Shown piece by piece: positions 35,703 through 43,507 of a stretch of 64,000 nt of DNA. The notes beneath the pieces were generated by a model. The model was not told the DNA's origin, did no database searches, and worked only from the letters and a program-made list of their open reading frames with translations. Position 1 is the first letter of the stretch; every line of letters starts with the position of its first letter. The DNA is from Actinomycetota bacterium (lineage in GTDB: Bacteria; Actinomycetota; Actinomycetes; Actinomycetales; Dermatophilaceae). The stretch is taken from positions 62,001-126,000 of the forward strand of contig JAIUPO010000002.1 in NCBI GenBank assembly GCA_020160805.1, read 5' to 3'. Position numbers and translations under genes: made by a program.

Positions 35703-35869
35703 TGGGAGCATCCGCCGCCACCTGAGCCCAGCACGGGCTCAGGGCTCGTCGTCGCGCGCCTCGGGACAGCCGTCCCGGGGCGCGCGCCGCGTCTCCGGCC
35801 AACCCTCGAGAGCAACCACCGGGTCTGGCTCCTCAGTGCGGATGGCCCCAGCGTTCGGACCATTCCCGG

Positions 35870-36742
35870 TCAAGGCTGGGTCCGCGCTTGCACCGGCTGT
35901 ATGTCGCCGTCGTCGCCTCCGAACTGGATGCCGCCTTCAGGAGTCGGATAAGCGCTGCCGTAGTAGCTGCCGCCCTCACATCCGATGTTGTCCAACTGGC
36001 CCAGGGCACCGGTCAGGACATCGAGCGTCGCCCAGAGTTCGACGCAGCCGTCGTCCTCGGTCTTGAACATCACGGTTCGCCCGCTCGCCGTGAAGTCGGT
36101 CCGATCGAGCAGCACGGCGAAGCTGCGCCCGGACCCGCCGAACAGGTCCGGCACGGCGGTGATCACACGCACCGATCCGGTCGTGCGGTCCACGACCTTC
36201 AGGACCGGCTTCGGATTCGCACAATCGCCGGCGGTTCGACGACGCTGGATGTAGGCGAGATATCGCCCGTCATACGAGAAGGACGGCTGCGCGTTGCCGC
36301 ACTGCTGCGCGCCGTCGACGGTGATACGGGTCAGGGTTCCGCCGGTCGCTGCAATCGAATAGATGTCGCCCTTGCCGGCGACCACCTTCACGAACGCGAT
36401 CCGGGTCGGCGACTGCCAGGTCGGCTGGTAGCCGCCCGAGCCGAGGACGGTTCGTCGCGAGCCTCCGGTGGGACCCATCGTCCGTATCGCACCTTGCTTG
36501 GTGGAGTAGACGATTCGCTTGCCGTCCGGACTCCAGCGGGGGTGGCGGTTGTCGCCGGAGGTGGTCAGCACCCGATACTGCGTGTCGCCGGCGACGACTC
36601 GGCTGGTGAGGATCTGGTTCAGGTCGACGAAGACGCGCAATCCGTCCCCGCCGGGTGCGGTCGCTGCGGCCGGAGATCCGCCGGCGATGGCGAGGGTGGC
36701 CCCGATCATCGCGGACAGGCAAGCAACCTGCGTTCGTCTCAT
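35870..36742 (-). CDS. secreted beta-propeller (PD40/TolB-like) protein, paralogue 1
   Basis: A 290-aa protein with a signal peptide (MRRTQVACLSAMIGATLAIA, cleaved after the alanine-rich stretch). Propeller repeats include VLTTSGDNRHPRWSPDGKRI, TWQSPTRIAFVKVVAGKGDI and QPSFSYDGRYLAYIQ. Role unknown; such proteins bind polymers or partner proteins outside the cell. ATG 36742 has AAGGAAGG upstream. It is followed on the same strand by nothing and preceded by its paralogue at 36800-37705. Both lie inside the DNA that splits the ABC permease gene. Confidence 0.75.
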   Translation of the reverse strand: MRRTQVACLSAMIGATLAIAGGSPAAATAPGGDGLRVFVDLNQILTSRVVAGDTQYRVLTTSGDNRHPRWSPDGKRIVYSTKQGAIRTMGPTGGSRRTVLGSGGYQPTWQSPTRIAFVKVVAGKGDIYSIAATGGTLTRITVDGAQQCGNAQPSFSYDGRYLAYIQRRRTAGDCANPKPVLKVVDRTTGSVRVITAVPDLFGGSGRSFAVLLDRTDFTASGRTVMFKTEDDGCVELWATLDVLTGALGQLDNIGCEGGSYYGSAYPTPEGGIQFGGDDGDIQPVQARTQP

Positions 36743-36799
36743 GGTGACCTTCCTTGCCTCGGGATTCGCTCGGCCCGGCGGTTCCGCGCCGACGGCGAC

Positions 36800-37705
36800 T
36801 CAGGATCGAACGGGCTGGACGTCGAGATCGGAGAGGAAGTTGGTGTCGTAGACGTCCTTGGCGAAGCGACCGTCGGGCAGGGGCGCATTCTCGACGTAAG
36901 AGCAATCCCAGTCGCACCACACCTCCTCGGTCGAAAAGGTGAAGGCGCCGGTCTGGACATCAAGCAGCGGCCAGACCTGCGTGGTGTCGGTGTCCTGCAC
37001 CCGGAACATCACCCGCCGCCCACTGGCGTCGAAGTCGACACGCTCGGGCAGGACCGCGAGATCGCTGCCCGGACCCGGCCACGCGACGGAGGCCACCACG
37101 CGGGTCGCGCCGGTGGTTCGGTCGACGACCTTGAGTTGTGCGCTCGCCTCGCGGGTGGGGCAGGCGCCCGCAGTCGTGGGCACGTGGATGTATGCCAGAT
37201 AGCGGCCGTCGAACGAGAAGGCGGGGTTGCGGTTGCCGCACCCCTTCGCACCGTCCACCGTCACGCGAGTCGCCGCGCCGCCGCCGGCCGGGATCGAGTA
37301 GATGTCACCCTTGCCGGTCGCGGGCTTGACGTAGGCGATCCGGGCGTTGGTCTGCCATGCCGGCATGGCGGCTCCGGACGCGACGAGCGTGCGTCTGCCG
37401 GTTCCGTTGGCGCTCATGACCGTCACTGTGCCCGGCGCGGTGGCGAAGACCAGACGGGTGCCGTTCGGCGACCATCGAGGGCCTCGGTTGTCTCCGGAGG
37501 TGGTCAGATATCGGTACTGCAGCTGCGCACCGACATTACGAGCGGTGACGATCTGTTCCCGATGGACGAAGGCGATCACCCCATTGCCTCCCGGCGAGGT
37601 GGCGCCGGCCGACGCAGCGCCGGTCCCGATGAGAGCGGCGCCGACGGCGACGAGCACGCCCCCAGCTCGGGCGGAAGGCTGACGGCATCTCAGCAACTCG
37701 GTCAT
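36800..37705 (-). CDS. secreted beta-propeller (PD40/TolB-like) protein, paralogue 2
   Basis: A 301-aa protein that aligns with its downstream neighbour throughout: LTTSGDNRGPRWSPNGTRLV, KPATGKGDIYSIPAGGGAAT, NPAFSFDGRYLAYIHVPTTA and KVVDRTTGATRVV. The signal peptide is MTELLRCRQPSARAGG followed by a hydrophobic segment. A tandem duplication that has since diverged is the simplest reading. Function unknown. Confidence 0.75.
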   Translation of the reverse strand: MTELLRCRQPSARAGGVLVAVGAALIGTGAASAGATSPGGNGVIAFVHREQIVTARNVGAQLQYRYLTTSGDNRGPRWSPNGTRLVFATAPGTVTVMSANGTGRRTLVASGAAMPAWQTNARIAYVKPATGKGDIYSIPAGGGAATRVTVDGAKGCGNRNPAFSFDGRYLAYIHVPTTAGACPTREASAQLKVVDRTTGATRVVASVAWPGPGSDLAVLPERVDFDASGRRVMFRVQDTDTTQVWPLLDVQTGAFTFSTEEVWCDWDCSYVENAPLPDGRFAKDVYDTNFLSDLDVQPVRS

Positions 37706-37748
37706 CGTTGACCTCCATCCGCGTGGATCGGCCGGCTCCAGTCGTGGG

Positions 37749-38497
37749 CTACGGCCGGGCTCGGCTCCGGAAGAACCAGAACACTGTATAACCGCCAGGG
37801 CCGCGACGCGCAGGTTTCGCCGAAAAAGCGTGATCGCGAATCGCCCGGTCGCCGCTCACGGTGCCGCGGTGTATCCCGTCAGGCAGGCCGTGGTCGGCGA
37901 GGCGTCGGATGGCTCGTTCCCGCGCGGCCTTGCTGATCTTCTTCGGACCGCCTGCTTTCCAGTCGGCGCGGAAGGTGTCGCCGAACCAGCCGTCGACGGT
38001 GTCGCGGATGAGGTCGTTCCATGCCTCACGGATCGGTTCGGGCAGCAGCTGTGCGATGTCACGCCATGCGTCGATGAGGAGTGCGGCGTCGAGGTGGGCG
38101 ACGAGGAGTGTCTCGTCGTCGTGGAGGATCAGCCAGGCGTAGGCGGCAACTCGTTGTCTGCGGTTCTCGATCAGCAGGATCTTTCCGCCAGCCCGAACTG
38201 GCCGGAAGACCCAGCGTGGGTCGAGTCGCCAGAGCTGATCGGGCACGACGAACGATCGTCCTTCATCGTCGTGTTCGGTGCGGAAGGTGATGCGTGGTGT
38301 GAGCGCGAGCTCGAATCCCAGGGCGTGCAGCACGCGGTCGGCCACGGCCAGTGTGGGTGAGCGGACACCGCGTTCGTAGGCCGACAGCGTCGGCTGGGAG
38401 GTGCCGGCCAGGCGCGCGGCGGCGTCCTGCGTCAGCCCTCGGGCGACGCGGGCCAAGCCCGAGACGCTCGCCGAGGTGCTTCTCCAACGCCTTGTCA
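37749..38497 (-). pseudogene. XRE-family HTH protein, start lost by frameshift at insertion junction
   Basis: From TTG 38456 on, the frame encodes a helix-turn-helix domain, LTQDAAARLAGTSQPTLSAY and ERGVRSPTLAVADRVLHALG, followed by about 180 residues with LWRLDPRWVFRPVRAGGKIL and LPEPIREAWNDLIRDTVDGW. The expected preceding residues, ALEKHLGERLG, lie just upstream (38497-38461) in a different frame, so one base is missing near 38458. The gene abuts the broken ABC permease, and no proper start remains. The C-terminal domain resembles those of regulators paired with nucleotidyltransferase-type toxins, but I cannot confirm this. Confidence 0.6.
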
Positions 38498-39070
38498 GAA
38501 GGTGCCGAAGGCGACCGATTGCGCGACCTGCGGCATGGCGAGCGCCCAGAAGGTGTCTGTGAGGTGCAGCGCCCGCAGGTCGTAGAAGAGCGGGATGACG
38601 ATGGCCTCGGCGGGCATCCTGATCCCGAGGAGCATGAGATAGAAGACGGGCGTGGCGCCGCGAAAACGCATGGCCCCCAAGGCATATCCGGCAAGGATGG
38701 ACAGCACCGTGCTGACGCTGACGACGAAGAGCGACACCATCGCCGAATTGCGCAGATAGCTCCCGAAGTGCCCGATCCGCCACGCCTCACGGAGATTCGC
38801 GAGGCCGCCGGGAGCCTCGGCATCCGGCTGCAGCGCGCCGGTGACGATGACGACGAAGGGCGCGAGCGCGAACGCGGCGAAGAGGAGCAGGACGACGTAA
38901 TTCATCGAGCGCTCGGCGGTGGAGACCCTCATGCGGTCCCCGATGCGGGTGATGACGAGGGAGATCGCGAAGATGACGGTGGTGAGGACCACGCCGATCG
39001 TGCTCGCGAGCCCGACGTGACCGAGGTCGACGCCTTGGCGGTAGACCTCGTATGACGGCACTGAGACCTC
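38495..39070 (-). pseudogene. sugar ABC transporter permeases: end of one, 5' half of the next
   Basis: The frame begins with the tail of a first permease (PSYEVYRQGVDLGHVGLAST, IFAISLVITRIGDR) whose beginning is missing at about 39065. It runs in frame into a second permease starting MRVSTAERSMNYVVLLLFAA near 38933. That protein continues through SMVSLFVVSVSTVLSILAGY and MRMPAEAIVIPLF-like GIRMPAEAIVIPLFYDLRAL to MPQVAQSVAFGTF, where TGA (38495-38497) replaces the expected tryptophan. The rest of the second permease lies at 34631-34985. Confidence 0.85.
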
Positions 39071-39101
39071 CGGCCCGAACCGTCGGTGTAATGGGAACCT
39101 C

Positions 39102-39190
39102 GACAACTAGCTGGTCGAGTTCGGGAAACACGCCGACCACCGGGTCTGGCGCTCGGCGTGTATCCCGAACTCGACGGTGGTGCGGCGTCG
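39102..39190. repeat. palindromic repeat, copy 1, upstream of vapBC
   Basis: Inverted repeat with 23-nt arms: 39114-39136 (begins GTCGAGTTCGGG) and 39153-39175, with one mismatch. A nearly identical element lies at 39857-39945 in the same orientation, so the two copies are direct repeats bracketing the toxin-antitoxin genes. Confidence 0.9.
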
Positions 39191-39228
39191 TCACGCCTGC
39201 GTGTTGCGAATTGCTAGCATTATGCGAC

Positions 39229-39447
39229 ATGAAGACGCTCTATCTGCGAAATGTTCCGGACGAGGTCAGCGCCGCCCTGGAGGACTTGGCCCGGGCCGAG
39301 TCCATGTCAGTGAGCGCGCTCGCCGTGCGGGAGTTGGCGGCCGCAGTGGCGTTCCGACGAAATACCGATCTAATCTGGGCCTCTCCCGACGTGGACGTCC
39401 GTCTCGACGACATCGTCGATCAGGTCCGCAGCGGTCGCGACCGTTGA
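39229..39447 (+). CDS. VapB/FitA-like antitoxin
   Basis: A 72-aa protein starting MKTLYLRNVPDEVSAALEDL, a ribbon-helix-helix/Arc-type DNA-binding N-terminus. The tail (DVRLDDIVDQVRSGRDR) would insert into the toxin. Partner of the PIN-domain toxin that overlaps its end. The AT-rich 39208-39228 stretch (TTGCTAGCATTATGCGAC) just before the ATG is the likely promoter/operator; it contains TGCTAGCA, the same core as the palindromes at 14846-14950. Confidence 0.82.
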   Translation: MKTLYLRNVPDEVSAALEDLARAESMSVSALAVRELAAAVAFRRNTDLIWASPDVDVRLDDIVDQVRSGRDR

Positions 39448-39827
39448 TCGTCGTCGACACCTCGGTCGTCGTCGCCGCGCTGACTGGGCACCGGCCATCC
39501 CGCGTGGCCATCACCGGTCAGCGGCTCCTTGCACCCGCCCATGTCGACGTCGAGGTCCTGCACGCGCTGCGGGGACTGGTTCGTCGCGGCACGCTCGGCA
39601 CCGAGGATGCGGCAGGTGTCCTGCAAGTGTGGACCGCGCTCGCGATCGACCGCCTCGACCTGGCCCGCTTGAGTTCTCGGATCTGGGAGTTGCGAGACAA
39701 CCTCACGGCCTATGACGCCGCCTTCATCGCCGCCGCCGAGCTGCACGACGTGCCTCTTGTCACCGCGGACCGCAAGCTCGCCAGCGCCCCCGGCCCGCGC
39801 TGCCGTATCGAGCTCGTCCCGCGTTGA
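39444..39827 (+). CDS. VapC-type PIN-domain ribonuclease toxin
   Basis: A 127-aa PIN-domain endoribonuclease, expected to cleave tRNA or rRNA when free of its antitoxin. Acidic metal-binding residues are in place: VVDTSVVVAAL (D at 5), VDVEVLHALRG (E near 39), TAYDAAFIAAAE (D near 92) and LVTADRKLA (D near 110). The start is a TTG at 39444 overlapping the antitoxin stop, which keeps toxin translation low and coupled. Flanked by two copies of a long palindrome. Confidence 0.85.
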   Translation: MIVVDTSVVVAALTGHRPSRVAITGQRLLAPAHVDVEVLHALRGLVRRGTLGTEDAAGVLQVWTALAIDRLDLARLSSRIWELRDNLTAYDAAFIAAAELHDVPLVTADRKLASAPGPRCRIELVPR

Positions 39828-39856
39828 CTCCCGCCGCGAAGGGTCCGCCAGCTTTG

Positions 39857-39945
39857 ATCAACTACTTGGTCGAGTTCGGGAAACACGCCGAGCGCTAGGC
39901 CTGACGCTCGGCGTGTTTCCCGAACTCGACGGGGTGGCGGTCGTG
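39857..39945. repeat. palindromic repeat, copy 2, downstream of vapBC
   Basis: Perfect 26-bp inverted repeat, arms 39869-39894 (begins GTCGAGTTCGGG) and 39905-39930, 10-nt loop. It lies between the stops of vapC and the convergent formate-tetrahydrofolate ligase gene, so it can also act as a terminator for both. Confidence 0.9.
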
Positions 39946-39950
39946 ATGAC

Positions 39951-41651
39951 TTAGCTCAGGCCGCGAATCTCGCCGTCCACCAAGTCGATCCGCTCGGCAT
40001 TGGGGTGGCTCGACAGGCCGGGCATGGTGCGCATGTCGCCGCAGATCGCATAGACGTACCCGGCGCCCGGGGCGGCGCGGACCTCGCGGACCGGCAGCCG
40101 CCAGCCGGTGGGGGCGCCATGCCGCGCCGGGTCGTGCGAGATCGACAAGTGCGTCTTGGCGATGACGACCGGGAGATCGCCGAAACCGAGCCGCTCGTAG
40201 CTCGCCAGCGCCGTGGCAGCGGCAGGAGCGAAGTCGACGCCGTCGGCGCCATACACCTGCGTTGCGACGGCTTCGATCTTGGCCGTCAGGGCCGCGTCCG
40301 ATTCATAGGTGAACCGGAACCGAGGGGTATGCCGAAGCGCGTCAATCAGCGCGCCGGCCAACTCCTCCGCGCCTGCCCCGCCGTCGGCCACGTGGGTGGA
40401 GACGGCGCACTTCACGCCGAGCTGGGCGCACAGATCGCGGATGACTTGGTGCTCGCTGTCGTGGTCGTCGGGGAAGGCGTTGATCGCGACGACCGGCCAG
40501 ATGCCGAAGCCCTCAATGATCTGAATGTGCTTGCGCAGGTTGGCGATTCCCGCGCGCACGTCATCGGGATTCTCGGCCAATAGTTCCGACGGCAGCGGCT
40601 TGCCGGGCGTGATCTTGAAGCGCCCCGAATGCGCCTTGAGCGCGCGCACCGTCACGACGATGACGGCCGCATCGGGCCGCAAGCCAGCGTTCCGGCACTT
40701 GACATTCATGAACCGTTCGGCGCCCATATCCGCGCCGAAGCCCGCCTCGGTGAGGACGATGTCCGCGCGCCGCGTGGCGACCAGATCGGCGACGACGGAC
40801 GACGAACCGGTGGCGATATTGCCGAACGGCCCGCAGTGGATGAGCGCGGGCGTGCCCTCGATGGTCTGCAGCAGATTGGGATTCAAGGCGTCCTTGAGGA
40901 TCACCGCCATTGCCCCAGCGGCCCCGAGGTCGTCGGCGGTGACGGGGCGACCGTCATACGCATAACCCACGACGATGCGCCGCAGCCGCTCCTTCAGATC
41001 ATCGAGCGAGGTCGCGAGCGAGAGCAGCACCATGACCTCGGAGGCGGCGGTGATATCGAAGCCGGTCTGCCGGGTCACGCCGTCGATCCGGGCGCCGAGC
41101 CCGACGATGACATTGCGCAGCGATCGGTCGTTGACATCGAGCACGCGTCGCCAGGTGATATTCCGCGGATCGAGGCCGAGCGAATTCCCATGGTGCAGAT
41201 GGTTATCCACCATCGCGGCCAACAAATTGTGCGCCGCCGTGACGGCGTGGAAATCACCGGTCAGGTGCAAGTTGAGCTTGTCCATCGGGATCACCTGCGA
41301 GTAGCCGCCGCCCGCCGCCCCGCCCTTGATTCCGAAAGTCGGACCCATCGACGGCTGCCGCAGCGTGACCGCGACCTGCTTGCCGAGCCGGGCCAAGCCG
41401 TCGGCCAGCCCGACTGCCGTGGTCGTCTTGCCCTCCCCGAGCGGGGTCGGCGTAACCGCAGTGACCACGACATACTTCGCCCGCTGCTGCGTGGGCTGCC
41501 CCGGAGCGTCCAGCACACCGAGGTCGATCTTCGCGACCGCGCGGCCATAGGGCTCGACGAACTCCTCCGGGATCCCGAGCCGATCCGCAATCTCTTGCAA
41601 CGGACGAAGCGGAGCGGCGGTGGCAATCTCGAGGTCGGACGGAATACCCAT
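39951..41651 (-). CDS. fhs: formate-tetrahydrofolate ligase
   Basis: Makes 10-formyl-tetrahydrofolate from formate, THF and ATP in the cytosol, feeding one-carbon metabolism. The 566-aa product has the P-loop-like TPTPLGEGKTTTAVGLADGL (about residues 67-86), GGAAGGGYSQVIPMDKLNLH, DVNDRSLRNVIVGLG and the C-terminal MRTMPGLSSHPNAERIDLVD, all diagnostic of the family, with normal length. ATG 41651 is the start. It ends 20 bp from the second palindromic repeat. Confidence 0.96.
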   Translation of the reverse strand: MGIPSDLEIATAAPLRPLQEIADRLGIPEEFVEPYGRAVAKIDLGVLDAPGQPTQQRAKYVVVTAVTPTPLGEGKTTTAVGLADGLARLGKQVAVTLRQPSMGPTFGIKGGAAGGGYSQVIPMDKLNLHLTGDFHAVTAAHNLLAAMVDNHLHHGNSLGLDPRNITWRRVLDVNDRSLRNVIVGLGARIDGVTRQTGFDITAASEVMVLLSLATSLDDLKERLRRIVVGYAYDGRPVTADDLGAAGAMAVILKDALNPNLLQTIEGTPALIHCGPFGNIATGSSSVVADLVATRRADIVLTEAGFGADMGAERFMNVKCRNAGLRPDAAVIVVTVRALKAHSGRFKITPGKPLPSELLAENPDDVRAGIANLRKHIQIIEGFGIWPVVAINAFPDDHDSEHQVIRDLCAQLGVKCAVSTHVADGGAGAEELAGALIDALRHTPRFRFTYESDAALTAKIEAVATQVYGADGVDFAPAAATALASYERLGFGDLPVVIAKTHLSISHDPARHGAPTGWRLPVREVRAAPGAGYVYAICGDMRTMPGLSSHPNAERIDLVDGEIRGLS

Positions 41652-41724
41652 AAGGGCATCCTGGCCCGGCCTGTCCCGGAGCGCGAGTATGCCGCGCCTT
41701 CCCCGTGGGTGGGTCGAGTCCGAT

Positions 41725-42660
41725 TCAGCCGAGTCGGGTCAGTCCGACGGTGGCGGACAGGTCGCGAGCGACCTCTCGATCGATATGTCCCGCAATGGGA
41801 TTGAGCACCGCGGCACCCGAGGTGCCGACGGCGCTTCGCAGGATGGCCTCGATCGGCATACCCAGCATGAGCCCGGTCGCCACCGCCGCCACGACCGCAT
41901 CGCCGGCCCCGACGGGATTGCCGCGCAATGGACGCGAAGGCGTGGCGCGCCATACGCCCTCTGGGCCGGCACAGATCAGACCCGCCGGTCCATCGGAGGC
42001 GAGGACCACCAACCCGGGCGAGTGCTCGCGCAGCGCCGAGACACCCGCCAAGCCGTCGCAGCCAACGGTGTCCAGCAGCTCGTGGCGGTTGGGTTTGATG
42101 TGGGTGGCGCCGGCGGCGATCGCGGCGAGCAGGGCCGGCCCGCCGCAGTCGACGATGACGCGGAAGCCCTGGGCGCGCGCGGCGGCGACGCACTCGGCAT
42201 ACCCCGCCTCATCGGCGCCCGGCGGCAGCGAGCCGCTGAGGACGAGCACCTAGCCGGCGCTCGCGGCGGCCAGGACCTCGTCGAGGGAGTCATGGACGGC
42301 TCGCCACTCGGCGGGCGGGATGGCGGCCCCCGCCTCGTTGAGGGCCGTCGCGGTGCCGTCGTCCTCGACGATCGTCACCGTCCGGCGGGTATGCCGGGTG
42401 GTCGCCACCACCGTCAGCCGCGGTCCGCCGGTGGCGAGGTCGGCCGCGAACTGCTTGCCCGTCGGCCCGCCGAGGGCGGCGATCAGGTGGGCACGCTCGC
42501 CGAGTTGCTGGACCACCCGGGCGACATTCGTCGCCTTGCCGCCGGCCTGTTCGCGCACGTGCGGGACGCGCTGAGCCTCGCCGTGAACGAGCGTGCCGAT
42601 GCGATAGGTGACATCGACGGCGGGGTTGAGCCCTAGGCAGATGGCCTCTTGGATGATCAC
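41725..42660 (-). pseudogene. 1-phosphofructokinase-family sugar kinase with in-frame TAG
   Basis: A PfkB/ribokinase-fold kinase interrupted by one stop. The first part (GTG 42660, with AAGGATGA upstream, or ATG 42678) has LGLNPAVDVTYRIGTL and the substrate loop EQAGGKATNVARVVQQLG. TAG at 42250-42252 follows AAASAG, and the same frame continues with VLVLSGSLPPGADEAGYAE, IKPNRHELLDTVG and the catalytic GNPVGAGDAVVAAVATG. Removal of the stop would give a normal 311-aa kinase. A GTG directly after the stop could restart translation, but a kinase split at that point is unlikely to work. Confidence 0.82.
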
Positions 42661-42694
42661 GGCGTCATCCTTGCCCATCAGGGGCCGGGCGACC

Positions 42695-43507
42695 TCACGA
42701 GAGGATGTCCTTGCGGGCGAAAGCGCGGTAGGCGAGAGCGGTCAGGACGATTGTGTACAGCGCCGCCCAGGCCACTCCGCGGGCCATGCTCGTGGGGTCT
42801 GGATCGCCGGCGAAGAGCTCAAGCCAGGCCCGCGAATAGTGGTTCGGCAGGGCGCGCCGCCAGTCGCCCAGCGCGTCGAGGGCGTCGAGGATGGAAGAGA
42901 CGATGGCCGCCAGGACGGCTGCGCCGACCGCGCCCAGGGGAGTCGCGCCACTGATCCCGACCCACAGCGCGAGCGCCGCGAAGGGGAGCAGTGAGACCAC
43001 CACGTATGCCGCGGCCAGGGCGATCCGCAGCAGCGCGGCGCCGCCGGAGAGCTCGCCGCCGAGCGGGATCGACAAGGGCGCCCAGCCATAGGCGAGCCCG
43101 CCGACGATCAGCGACCAGCCGATGAGCAGGATGATCGCGGCGAGCGATGTCGCGAGCCCGACGAGCAGTTTGACGGTGAGCAATCGAGCTCGAGCGACCG
43201 GTGCGGTGAGCAGGTAACGGAGCGTGCCCCAGCCTGCTTCCGAGGGGACTGAGTCGCCGACGAAAAGCGTCATGAGGATCAGGAGCAGGAGCTCGGCGCT
43301 GACGAGCAATAGGAAGAGCGCGAAGTTCAGCGCACCGCTGGTCGCGAGGTCGGAGAAGCGCGTGCCGCCGCCGGTCTCGGGATCGCCGAGGGCGAAGGAA
43401 GCGGCGACGATCAGCGGCAGGGCCAGGAGTATGCCGAAGGACCAGAGCGTGCGCGGGCGGCGGGCCTGCCGGGCGAACTCGGTGCGGAAAGACAGCGGCC
43501 GATTCAC
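42695..43507 (-). CDS. ABC-2 type transporter permease
   Basis: A 270-aa protein with six membrane helices (for example LWSFGILLALPLIVAASFAL, ALFLLLVSAELLLLILMTLF, IILLIGWSLIVGGLAYG). The segment SEAGWGTLRYLLTAPVARAR is typical of ABC-2 permeases. It is coupled by a four-base overlap to the upstream gene encoding a hydrolase-ATPase fusion, which supplies the energy. The substrate is unknown. Confidence 0.85.
   Translation of the reverse strand: MNRPLSFRTEFARQARRPRTLWSFGILLALPLIVAASFALGDPETGGGTRFSDLATSGALNFALFLLLVSAELLLLILMTLFVGDSVPSEAGWGTLRYLLTAPVARARLLTVKLLVGLATSLAAIILLIGWSLIVGGLAYGWAPLSIPLGGELSGGAALLRIALAAAYVVVSLLPFAALALWVGISGATPLGAVGAAVLAAIVSSILDALDALGDWRRALPNHYSRAWLELFAGDPDPTSMARGVAWAALYTIVLTALAYRAFARKDILS

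Noticed and set aside
31781-35725. A 1314-codon open frame on the plus strand
   Set aside because: It is antisense to the FN3/beta-helix gene and has the G/R/A-rich composition of shadow frames in GC-rich DNA; the minus-strand product has clear domains.
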